6,268 nt of DNA from Spirochaetota bacterium (lineage in GTDB: Bacteria; Spirochaetota; UBA4802; UBA5368): contig JAGODA010000189.1 of assembly GCA_017998475.1 (NCBI GenBank), forward strand, positions 1 to 6,268, given 5' to 3'. Made by a program: the position numbers and the translations under genes. Each line of letters opens with the position of its first letter. The first letter of the stretch is position 1. The notes beneath the pieces are model-generated. The model was not told the DNA's origin. It was given only the letters and a program-made list of their open reading frames with translations, and made no database searches. This document shows, piece by piece, positions 1 through 5,664 of the stretch.

Positions 1-618
1 AAGGTCGATGAACGCGCCCCCGCCGCCCGCCAGCCTTCGGATGTAGGCGGCCATCACGGCGATCGCGAGGTTCTTTCCCCCGGCGCAGACGTCGGCGATC
101 TGTATGCCGGAAAGCGCCGGGCCCGTGGCCTCGCGGCCGGAGTACGAGTCGATGCCGGAGAGCGCGAGATAGTTGATATCGTGGCCCGCGCGCTCGGCGT
201 AGCGGCCGGTCCGGCCGTAACCGGTGAGCGAGCAGTAAATGACGGAGGGAGCGGCCTTTCGCACGTCGTCGTAGCCCAGGCCGAGCCTTTCCATCACCCC
301 CGGCCTGAACTGTTCCAGAACGATATCGTAATCGCGAAGCAGACGGAGGACGATCGCGCGGGCGCCGGGGTTTTTGAGGTCCAGCCCGAGCGAGCGTTTC
401 CCGCGGTTGATGTGCGCGTACGCCGCGGACACGCCGTCGACGAAGGGCGCGCTTATGCGCATGAGGTCCGGATTGTTGAAGTTCTCGATCTTGATTATGT
501 CGGCGCCGAGGTCGGCGAGCATCATGCTCCCGTAGGGGCCCGGAAGCAGGTACGTGAAGTCCAGGACCTTCATTCCCTCGAGGGGAGGGCGCTCTGTCGT
601 GTTCATGCTTGCCGTCAT
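1..618 (-). CDS. CaiB/BaiF family protein, alpha-methylacyl-CoA racemase-like (C-terminus cut off)
   Basis: The product probably interconverts the R and S forms of 2-methyl-branched acyl-CoA thioesters in the cytoplasm, or is a related type III CoA-transferase. The visible 206 residues (family length about 360-400) open with the family's N-terminal Rossmann region: GMKVLDFTYLLPGPYGSMML at about 15-34, then LADLGADIIKIE. A CoA-region motif NRGKRSLGLDLK lies at 71-82 and LTGYGRTG at 131-138. His146 in AGHDINYLALSG and Asp176 in ADVCAGG are 30 residues apart. This is the same spacing as the catalytic His126/Asp156 pair of the Mycobacterium tuberculosis racemase MCR, and it favours a racemase over a plain transferase. 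The start is uncertain: ATG at 618, 606 or 573 are all in frame and none has a well-spaced Shine-Dalgarno sequence. The gene lies 39 bp behind purB on the same strand and may be co-transcribed with it. Family assignment is firm; the substrate is not known. Confidence 0.88.
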   Translation of the reverse strand, partial: MTASMNTTERPPLEGMKVLDFTYLLPGPYGSMMLADLGADIIKIENFNNPDLMRISAPFVDGVSAAYAHINRGKRSLGLDLKNPGARAIVLRLLRDYDIVLEQFRPGVMERLGLGYDDVRKAAPSVIYCSLTGYGRTGRYAERAGHDINYLALSGIDSYSGREATGPALSGIQIADVCAGGKNLAIAVMAAYIRRLAGGGGAFIDL

Positions 619-633
619 CGTGGAATCGGCGGG

Positions 634-654
634 GGCGCCGCCTTCCGGCGCGCC
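634..654 (-). other. GC-rich hairpin between purB and the racemase gene
   Basis: On the minus strand an 8-bp stem with one bulged G closes on a GGAA (GNRA-type) tetraloop. It lies immediately after the purB stop codon and before the ATG at 618. No T-run follows, so it does not look like an intrinsic terminator. It could stabilise the purB 3' end or modulate translation of the next gene, but it may also be chance in GC-rich DNA. Confidence 0.35.
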
Positions 655-657
655 GTC

Positions 658-1953
658 CTACTCGAGCCCCGCGTTTTTGAATACGTAATCGATTTTCTCA
701 AGATAGCCCGCTATGTCGAATATCGCGTCGAGCTCGCCCTCGCCCAGGAGGGCGCCTATTTTCGCGTCGCGCCCGGCCAGCTCCCTGAGCGTGCCCTCTT
801 TTTTCCAGACCCGCATCGCGTTGTCCTGCACCAGCGCGTAGGCCTCCTCGCGCGTTATGCCCTTTTCCACGAGCTTCAGGAGGAGCGACTGCGAATAGAA
901 GAGGCCGCCCGTGCGCTCCAGGTTCTCCTTCATCGCATCGGGATAGACGATGAGCCCGTCGAGTATGAAGATCATGCGGTGGATGATGTAGTCCAGCGCC
1001 ACGGTGGAGTCGGGGAGTATGACCCGCTCGGCCGACGAGTGCGAGATGTCGCGCTCGTGCCAGAGAGTCATGTCGTCGAGCGCCACGTTCATGTTGGCCT
1101 TTATCACGCGCGAGAGGCCCGAAACGCGCTCGGCGAGGATGGGATTGCGCTTGTGCGGCATCGCGGACGATCCCTTCTGGCCCTTCTGGAAGGGCTCCTC
1201 GACCTCGCGGACCTCGGTGCGCTGGAGGTGCCGTATCTCGGTGGCGAGCTTGTCGAGGCTTCCGGCCGTAATGGCCAGGGCCGCCATGAACTCGGCGTGG
1301 CGGTCGCGCTGTATGATCTGCGTGGCGACGGGCTCGGCCTTCAGGCCCAGCTTTTCGCAGACGTAGCGCTCGACTTCCGGATCGATATTGCTGTATGTGC
1401 CCACCGCGCCGGAGAGTTTTCCGTACGACGCGTTCTCGATCGCCGCTGCGAGACGGTCGCGGTCGCGCTGGAACTCCTTGAAGTAGAGCGCCATCTTCAT
1501 CCCGAAGGTGGTGGGCTCGGCGTGCACGCCGTGGGAGCGGCCCATGCACGGCGTCATCTTGTGTTTCAGCGCGAGCGCGCGAAGCTTTTCGATGAGGGTA
1601 TCGATCCCCTTCAGGATGATCCCTCCCGACTGTTTCATCTGGATGGAGAGCGCCGTGTCGACGATGTCGCTGGAGGTAAGGCCGTAGTGGATGAAACGGC
1701 TCGACGGGCCCACGTACTCGCCCACACAGGTGAGGAAGGCGATGACGTCGTGATGCACCTGGTCCTCGATTTCCAGGATCCGCTCTACATTGAAATCCGC
1801 CTTCTCGCGGATTACGGCGAGGTCCTTTTCGGGTATAAGGCCCAGCCGCGCGTTGGCCTCGCAGGCGGCGATTTCTATGTCCAGCCATATCCTGAACTTG
1901 TTTTCAAGCGTCCAGATGGCGGCGATTTCCTTTCGTGAATAGCGGTCGATCAT
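658..1953 (-). CDS. purB: Adenylosuccinate lyase
   Basis: This is the bifunctional lyase of purine synthesis. It removes fumarate from SAICAR to give AICAR and from adenylosuccinate to give AMP, acting as a cytoplasmic homotetramer. The 431-aa protein has the length and layout of the Bacillus subtilis enzyme. It begins MIDRYSRKEI and has the substrate loops VHHDV (His68), FIHYGLTSSD (His89) and GRSHGVHAEPTTFG (His141). The superfamily signature GSSAMPHKRNP at 261-271 carries the catalytic serine pair Ser262/Ser263, and WHERDISHSSAER follows at 298-310. All key residues are intact. I chose the ATG at 1953 over the in-frame ATG at 1968 for two reasons: AGGGGA lies four bases upstream of 1953, and the family's conserved N-terminus starts exactly there. 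The racemase-like gene follows after 39 bp. I found no convincing promoter in the gap behind recO, so transcription may come from upstream or from a non-standard promoter. Confidence 0.97.
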   Translation of the reverse strand: MIDRYSRKEIAAIWTLENKFRIWLDIEIAACEANARLGLIPEKDLAVIREKADFNVERILEIEDQVHHDVIAFLTCVGEYVGPSSRFIHYGLTSSDIVDTALSIQMKQSGGIILKGIDTLIEKLRALALKHKMTPCMGRSHGVHAEPTTFGMKMALYFKEFQRDRDRLAAAIENASYGKLSGAVGTYSNIDPEVERYVCEKLGLKAEPVATQIIQRDRHAEFMAALAITAGSLDKLATEIRHLQRTEVREVEEPFQKGQKGSSAMPHKRNPILAERVSGLSRVIKANMNVALDDMTLWHERDISHSSAERVILPDSTVALDYIIHRMIFILDGLIVYPDAMKENLERTGGLFYSQSLLLKLVEKGITREEAYALVQDNAMRVWKKEGTLRELAGRDAKIGALLGEGELDAIFDIAGYLEKIDYVFKNAGLE

Positions 1954-1957
1954 GACG

Positions 1958-1963
1958 TCCCCT
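1958..1963 (-). promoter_or_regulatory. Ribosome binding site deciding the purB start
   Basis: AGGGGA on the minus strand sits four bases before the ATG at 1953. The alternative in-frame ATG at 1968 has no purine-rich sequence at a usable distance. This supports the shorter 431-aa product. Confidence 0.65.
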
Positions 1964-2027
1964 GACATAATGGTGAGCTGAACTGGAAGTTTCCCGCGCG
2001 CATCGGTCTAAAATCAAGCAATTTTTA

Positions 2028-2131
2028 TTAGGCCGGGAAGCGTCGTTTTTGTCTTTTCACGGTATTTTCCGGCTTTCCGCTTTGGGATAGCCACGTCTTT
2101 ACGCTCCTCGCGATGATGGCTGTTAGGCCGG
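2028..2131. repeat. Dispersed-repeat-like segment framed by a 9-bp direct repeat
   Basis: TTAGGCCGG occurs at 2028-2036 and again at 2123-2131, framing 86 bp in the gap between recO and purB. Within it, 2084-2118 matches about 29 of 35 positions of a dispersed repeat I recall as GGGATTGCCACGTCGCTTCG followed by CTCCTCGCAATGACG. That repeat is common between genes in several bacterial phyla. When translated by accident it yields peptides like HCEERSDVAIS, and here the minus strand gives HREERKDVAIPK. Only one arm of the usually inverted element is recognisable. The 9-bp repeat could be a target-site duplication or coincidence. The consensus is from memory and was not searched. Confidence 0.5.
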
Positions 2132-2201
2132 TAATTAATTCTTATCCGCCCGGTACGCGCGCGCAGACGGGAATGGGAGTTCCGCGATGCCGCCGCTCCC
2201 G

Positions 2202-2951
2202 CTACAGCCCGGAAAAAAGCATTCCCTTGGATTTTATCTCGCAGTGGAAGTAGCTCTCGACGAAGAGCGTGAGATGGAAGAGCAGGCTGAGGACCGTTTC
2301 GGCGGAAAAGCTCCCGATGTCCAGATCCGAAAAGCGCGTGGAAAGCGCCGCCGCGACGAAGTCGCGCGCTTCGGCCCGGAGCATCGACCCGCCGGTTCCG
2401 CGACCTCCCGTACAGCGCTCGCACACCGGTAGAAAATCCGGCGTGTCGAGGGTGAAAGACAGGAAATCTGTTCTGCCGCACGCACCGCAGCGCCTGAAAT
2501 CCGGCAGCACGCCGTGGAAGCGCAGGAGATGGAGCAGAAAAAACGCCGAGAGATGGACATGGTTGGCGGTTTCGGCGAGAGCGTCGATCGCCGCGGAGGC
2601 GAGCGCGAAGATTCGCGGCTGGGGATCGCCGTGCCCGGTGGTCCTGTCGACAAGCTCGAGCAGATAGTAGAGGTGCAGTATGCGCGCGAGGTCCGTTCGG
2701 AGGTCCAGCCGGTGCCGGACCACCCTGAATTCGTTTACGACCTGGAATTCTCGGTTATCGTGCTGGTAATACATCAGGTCGAGAAGGGTGCCGGGGTCTC
2801 CGGCGGCGAGGGAGCGCTTTCTGCTTTTCTTGAGTCCCTTGAAGATGAAGTTCGTCTTCCCGTATTCGGCGGTGAGCACCCGCGCCATAATGTCGGCCTC
2901 GCCGGACTGCCGCGACTGCAGCACGAGGCCGGCGGCCTTCCTTATTTCCAT
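2202..2951 (-). CDS. recO: DNA repair protein RecO
   Basis: RecO is the cytoplasmic mediator of the RecFOR pathway. It helps load RecA onto SSB-coated single-stranded DNA and anneals complementary strands. The 249-aa protein matches the usual 240-250 residues. An N-terminal OB-fold begins IRKAAGLVLQSRQSGEADIM, followed by VLTAEYGKTNFIFKGLKKSR at about 25-44. A helical C-terminal domain contains a four-cysteine zinc site, CGAC at 155-158 and CERC at 177-180. The ATG at 2951 follows the TGA of the corC-like gene with only one base between, so translation is probably coupled. An AGGA lies 12 bases upstream inside the preceding gene, rather far for independent initiation. Nothing is missing or truncated. 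Confidence 0.95.
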   Translation of the reverse strand: MEIRKAAGLVLQSRQSGEADIMARVLTAEYGKTNFIFKGLKKSRKRSLAAGDPGTLLDLMYYQHDNREFQVVNEFRVVRHRLDLRTDLARILHLYYLLELVDRTTGHGDPQPRIFALASAAIDALAETANHVHLSAFFLLHLLRFHGVLPDFRRCGACGRTDFLSFTLDTPDFLPVCERCTGGRGTGGSMLRAEARDFVAAALSTRFSDLDIGSFSAETVLSLLFHLTLFVESYFHCEIKSKGMLFSGL

Positions 2952-2952
2952 C

Positions 2953-3807
2953 TCATTGTTCGGTCCTTGAAATCGTGACGATCACGCGCGTCAACCGGGT
3001 CCCCTTGATCTCCTTGATCTTGAACGAAATGCTCTCGAAGCGGACGGTTTCGTTCTTTTTGGGGATCTTGCCGAACAGGTCGAACACCAGGCCGCCGATC
3101 GTGTCGAACTCGTCGGTGGGGAGCCTGGTTCCGGCCTCCTCGTTGAAGTCGGACAGGGTCATGCGCGAGTCGACCTCGTAGGTGTTGCGGCCGATCTTCC
3201 TGATCTCCGGGGCTTCGTCGTCGTCGAACTCGTCCTTGATGTCACCGACGATCTCCTCGATGATGTCCTCGAGCGTGATGATCCCGCCGAAGCCGCCGTA
3301 CTCGTCGACGACACAGGAAAGGTGCAGCCTGCGCCGCTTGAACTCCACCAGCAGGTCGTCCAGCGGCATGGTTTCGGGGACGAAGTAGGGGCGGTGCAGC
3401 ATCTTTTTCAACTCGAACTTCCGCGGCTTGTGGGCTATGAAGGGCAGGAGCTCCTTGACGTAGAGTATACCGGCGATGTTGTCGATCGTCTCGTTGTAGA
3501 CCGGTATGCGGGAGTGCCCGGCATCGTCAATAACCTTTACCAGCGCGTTGAGCGCAATGGTTGTGGGGACCGCGACCACGTCGATTCGCGGGATCATGAT
3601 CTCGCGCACGTTCTTGCTGGCGAGCCCCATCACGCCGCGGATCATCTCCTGCTCGGCCGTTTCCGGGGCGGGCGGCTCCTCCCCGGTGGCCTCGACGGGC
3701 GCCGTTTCGCGCCGCGGGCGTCCGAGGAGATCTTTGATTTTCAGTAACAGGTTTCCAAGCGCCGATCGTCCGGGTGAGTGGGGCAAATCCGAATTGTCAG
3801 ATGTCAT
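2953..3807 (-). CDS. corC: HlyC/CorC family protein: CBS pair plus CorC/HlyC domain, no membrane part
   Basis: Proteins of this family bind adenine nucleotides through a CBS pair and are linked to Mg2+/Co2+ resistance or efflux; in spirochaetes they are often annotated as TlyC haemolysins. This 284-aa version has a low-complexity, proline/glutamate-rich N-terminus (about 1-55). Its CBS pair (about 67-190) includes REIMIPRIDVVAV, GHSRIPVYNET, CVVDEYGGFGGIITLEDIIE and an acidic KDEFDDDE. The C-terminal CorC/HlyC (transporter-associated) domain (about 203-282) includes DEFDTIGGLVFDLFGKIP. No DUF21 membrane segments are present, so it should be soluble like E. coli CorC. I chose the ATG at 3807: the product then starts MTSDNSD, like E. 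coli CorC (MSDDNS), and the promoter upstream would put the transcript start almost on the alternative GTG at 3846. recO follows after one base. The exact transport role is inferred. Confidence 0.9.
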   Translation of the reverse strand: MTSDNSDLPHSPGRSALGNLLLKIKDLLGRPRRETAPVEATGEEPPAPETAEQEMIRGVMGLASKNVREIMIPRIDVVAVPTTIALNALVKVIDDAGHSRIPVYNETIDNIAGILYVKELLPFIAHKPRKFELKKMLHRPYFVPETMPLDDLLVEFKRRRLHLSCVVDEYGGFGGIITLEDIIEEIVGDIKDEFDDDEAPEIRKIGRNTYEVDSRMTLSDFNEEAGTRLPTDEFDTIGGLVFDLFGKIPKKNETVRFESISFKIKEIKGTRLTRVIVTISRTEQ

Positions 3808-3855
3808 TGTCTGGCGTTCATCCTGTAAAGGAGTATCGCGCGGCACGCGGATACT

Positions 3856-3883
3856 ATTCCATACCGATGTGCGGGCCTGTCAA
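3856..3883 (-). promoter_or_regulatory. Sigma70-type promoter for the corC-recO genes
   Basis: On the minus strand a perfect TTGACA (3883-3878) is followed after 16 bases by TGGAAT (3861-3856), which matches four of six -10 positions. A TAGTAT directly abuts it (3856-3851) but would need a 21-base spacer. The predicted start near 3849 leaves about a 40-nt leader before the ATG at 3807. The site lies just past the stop codon of the 181-aa gene, so corC-recO can be transcribed independently. Confidence 0.55.
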
Positions 3884-3909
3884 TCAAATAATCGACGGGG
3901 GACCGGCGC

Positions 3910-4455
3910 CTATTTCCAGATGGAAAACTTCTTGATGGTGGAAAGCACCAACTCCGACGCCTTCATGCATTCGTCCCTGGTCAGGTTGCAGTCGTTGTAC
4001 AGGGTGTCCGCTATGAACTTCCTCATCGCCATGTAAACGTCCTCGGTCGGATGGAATACGAACGAAAAATTCTCGCCTACCGTGTCGAGGATGGTGAAGG
4101 AGGAATACAGCATTACCGGCTCGCGCGGGACCATGATCTTTTCCTGTTTCTTGCCGGTGATCACCTCGAGCTCCGAAAAGCGGTAGGGAATGGCCTTTCC
4201 CTTCTCACGATGGACGGGTTCCGAGAAACGGTGAATGAAGGTCGCCGGTTCGACCAGGATATGAGTCCTGTTGCCGTCGGTCTTGAAGACGAGGCCCTCG
4301 GGGCTTTTGTAAATGTCCTTAACGTTGACGTACGAGGTGATCTCGTAGATGGTGTAGGCCGAGTCCGTGTCGAAAAACGATGAAATGATGAATCCGCCGT
4401 TGGCCGGTATGGTGTTGCCGAGGTACGCCTTGAGAAGGGAGGTTGCTTTTGCCAT
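3910..4455 (-). CDS. Protein of unknown function, 181 aa
   Basis: I do not recognise this protein. It has no signal peptide and no membrane segment, so it is probably cytoplasmic. The first two thirds (about 20-135) alternate short hydrophobic and charged stretches typical of beta-strands (GGFIISSFF, GLVFKTDGNRTHILVE, PVMLYSSFTIL, FSFVFHP). The last 45 residues look helical and contain CNLTRDEC, a C-x6-C pair (Cys156, Cys163), before a basic end, IKKFSIWK. This suggests a compact beta-rich domain with a C-terminal helical cap. AAGGA eight bases before the ATG at 4455 and sigma70-like promoter elements upstream support expression. It is divergent from the phosphodiesterase gene and lies about 100 bp upstream of corC on the same strand. 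The clean start, length and codon pattern make it a real gene. Confidence 0.8.
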   Translation of the reverse strand: MAKATSLLKAYLGNTIPANGGFIISSFFDTDSAYTIYEITSYVNVKDIYKSPEGLVFKTDGNRTHILVEPATFIHRFSEPVHREKGKAIPYRFSELEVITGKKQEKIMVPREPVMLYSSFTILDTVGENFSFVFHPTEDVYMAMRKFIADTLYNDCNLTRDECMKASELVLSTIKKFSIWK

Positions 4456-4508
4456 AATGAGCTTCCTTCACGCAGATGATATGCGGACAGCCGTCCAATC
4501 CGTCCAGA

Positions 4509-4537
4509 AGTGTATACCCGCGGAACATTAAAATCAA
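4509..4537 (-). promoter_or_regulatory. Candidate promoter for the 181-aa protein gene
   Basis: On the minus strand TTGATT (4537-4532) and TACACT (4514-4509) are 17 bases apart, each with four of six consensus matches. The AT-rich palindrome just upstream could act as an UP element. The predicted start near 4502 gives a leader of about 47 nt that contains the AAGGA ribosome site. The overlapping TATACA at 4517-4512 would give a 15-base spacer. Confidence 0.4.
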
Positions 4538-4549
4538 TAAAATTTTATT
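4536..4549. repeat. Perfect 14-bp AT palindrome between divergent genes
   Basis: AATAAAATTTTATT reads the same on both strands. It sits in an A/T island (about 4528-4555) within otherwise GC-rich DNA, directly upstream of the leftward -35 box and of a rightward TTGACG at 4554-4559. It could be an operator or a shared UP element, or simply AT-rich promoter DNA. Confidence 0.4.
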
Positions 4550-4611
4550 TTTCTTGACGCTGCGTGTTTTCTGCCTTCCTGAGATATTCCAGTATCAAGG
4601 GTGGACCGGAA

Positions 4612-4674
4612 CCGGCGTCGAATCGCCGGGGGCGCGTTCGCGGCGCCCGCGTACCCGGACCCGTAAATATACGG
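4612..4674 (+). promoter_or_regulatory. Structured 5' leader of the phosphodiesterase gene: three hairpins
   Basis: Three inverted repeats follow each other before the ATG at 4689. The first is CCGGCG/CGCCGG with a 6-base loop (4612-4629). The second is a 7-bp stem with one bulge and a TTCG loop (4630-4648). The third is CCGTA-AATA-TACGG (4661-4674), whose 3' arm contains the first two bases of the only Shine-Dalgarno-like GGAG (4673-4676). A 5-bp outer repeat, CGTAC/GTACG (4650-4654 and 4678-4682), could enclose the third. The pattern suggests control of ribosome access. It matches no riboswitch class I know, and no T-run marks a terminator. Confidence 0.4.
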
Positions 4675-4688
4675 AGTGTACGGCCGCC

Positions 4689-5498
4689 ATGAGCAAGAAA
4701 TTTTTCGATCCGGAACCAAGGGTTTTCGCCCATCGCGGGGCCTCGGGCGCGTATCCGGAAAACACGCTCGCTTCGTTTCGCGAGGCCGTAAGGATCGGCG
4801 TGGATGTGATAGAAACCGACGTCCATTTCACCCGGGACCACAGGTTCGTCGTGGCGCACGACGGTGAGCTTGGCCGCATCTGCGACGGAAGCGGGGCCGT
4901 GGAGGACTATACGCTCCCGGAGCTCAAAAAGTTCGACGCCGGCTACGGTTTCTCCACGGACGGCGGGCAAAGCCATCCGTTCAGAGGCAAGGGGCTCACC
5001 CTCATCTCGCTCGAGGAGCTTCTGGAGGAGTTTCCCCGCCAGCGTTTCAACATCGACCTGAAGGCCAAAAATCCGGCGCAGGTGCCGTATTACTGCGAAC
5101 TCGTGGAAAAATGCGGAGCGGTGCACAGGGTGCTCACCGCCTCCGAGCACTCCGATAACACGCGGCCGGTGCGAGCGCGTTTCCCGGAGATGGCCACGTC
5201 GTTCTCCATGTCGGAGGCGCTGTGGTACTACTTCATGTTCAGATCGGGACTTCTGTATTTCAGGAAACACTTCCCCGCCGACGTGCTTCAGATCCCTGAG
5301 TTTTTCGGCCCGTCGAGGGTGGTCAGCGAAACCTTCGTGGAACAGGCCCACCGTAAGGGGTTGCGCGTGCACGTGTGGACAATCAACGACGAGCAGGGCA
5401 TGCGGCGTATCTACAACACCGGTGCCGACGCGGTCATGTCAGACCATCCGGCACTCCTGAAAAAGGTGGCAGCGGGGTATTTCCCTCCGGAGGGCTGA
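4689..5498 (+). CDS. Glycerophosphodiester phosphodiesterase family protein, cytoplasmic
   Basis: The family hydrolyses glycerophosphodiesters, from phospholipid deacylation, to sn-glycerol 3-phosphate and an alcohol, using a metal-dependent TIM barrel. The 269-aa protein shows the full set of motifs: FAHRGASGAYPENT (His15, Arg16), VIETDVHFTRD (Glu42, Asp44 as metal ligands), VVAHDGEL (His57, Asp58), and near the end HVWTINDEQGMRRI and GADAVMSDHP. The third acidic ligand, usually glutamate in an N-x-E-x-K strand, is aspartate here (NIDLKAK, Asp123), a variant seen in other bacterial members. There is no signal peptide, so it should act in the cytoplasm, unlike periplasmic GlpQ. I chose the ATG at 4689 because the HRG motif normally lies near the N-terminus and the upstream open frame has no recognisable protein character. 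GGAG lies 12 bases upstream. The substrate is not determined, and ugpQ-like would be only a loose label. Confidence 0.92.
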   Translation: MSKKFFDPEPRVFAHRGASGAYPENTLASFREAVRIGVDVIETDVHFTRDHRFVVAHDGELGRICDGSGAVEDYTLPELKKFDAGYGFSTDGGQSHPFRGKGLTLISLEELLEEFPRQRFNIDLKAKNPAQVPYYCELVEKCGAVHRVLTASEHSDNTRPVRARFPEMATSFSMSEALWYYFMFRSGLLYFRKHFPADVLQIPEFFGPSRVVSETFVEQAHRKGLRVHVWTINDEQGMRRIYNTGADAVMSDHPALLKKVAAGYFPPEG

Positions 5499-5522
5499 TG
5501 CGCTCCCGGTCCTGTGATTCGC

Positions 5523-5551
5523 TTGACAGGCGCGCATACCGCGTGTAGTAT
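5523..5551 (+). promoter_or_regulatory. Sigma70-type promoter for the PAS protein gene
   Basis: A perfect TTGACA (5523-5528), a 17-base spacer and TAGTAT (5546-5551, four of six matches) lie 25 bp past the phosphodiesterase stop codon. The predicted start near 5558 leaves a leader of about 107 nt. The -35 box overlaps the right arm of the inverted repeat CCTGT/ACAGG (5511-5515 and 5526-5530), a possible but weak operator. Confidence 0.65.
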
Positions 5552-5592
5552 AGGGTTCTCGTGTAACCGGGCGGGATAGCGGCCTTTGTTGC

Positions 5593-5620
5593 CGGAGTCC
5601 GGATGCGCGGCCGGCCTCCG
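5593..5620 (+). other. Hairpin in the leader of the PAS protein gene
   Basis: CGGAG and CTCCG, then after one mismatch CCGG and CCGG, form a 9-bp stem with an 8-base loop between the predicted transcript start and the TTG start codon. No T-run follows. It may be a translational or stability element; significance is uncertain in DNA this GC-rich. Confidence 0.3.
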
Positions 5621-5649
5621 ACTGTACGGGCCGGAAACGCCTGTGCGGC

Positions 5650-5655
5650 AAGAGG
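5650..5655 (+). promoter_or_regulatory. Ribosome binding site for the TTG start at 5665
   Basis: AAGAGG lies nine bases before TTG at 5665, the only usual initiation codon in this frame between the in-frame stop at 5551-5553 and the first PAS domain. The next in-frame ATG (5764) would cut into that domain. Confidence 0.6.
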
Positions 5656-5664
5656 TCTGCGGTA

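Noticed and set aside
181..1938. 585-codon open frame on the plus strand opposite purB and the racemase gene
   Set aside because: It is antisense to two well-supported conserved genes and its translation is rich in Arg, Val, Glu and His with no family motif. Long antisense frames are expected in GC-rich genes.
1969..2201. Promoter for purB in the gap after recO
   Set aside because: TTGCTT and TTGATT occur near 2012-2019 on the minus strand, but no acceptable -10 hexamer lies 16-18 bases downstream.
2014..2481. 155-codon minus-strand frame overlapping the 3' part of recO
   Set aside because: It is out of frame with the conserved RecO zinc-site region and is read through the repeat-like intergenic segment. 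Its HREERKDVAIPK tail is the accidental translation of that repeat, not a gene.
3808..3846. N-terminal extension of the CorC-like protein from GTG 3846
   Set aside because: The predicted transcript start (about 3849) leaves no room for a ribosome site before this GTG. Starting at ATG 3807 gives a family-like N-terminus.
4476..4688. 71-codon upstream extension of the phosphodiesterase frame
   Set aside because: It has no family resemblance, crosses the AT palindrome and the divergent promoter, and would add unusual Arg/Pro-rich sequence before the HRG motif. It is better read as a non-coding leader.
5483..5494. CCCTCCGGAGGG palindrome at the end of the phosphodiesterase gene as a terminator
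   Set aside because: It lies inside the coding sequence, leaves no good loop and has no T-run after it.
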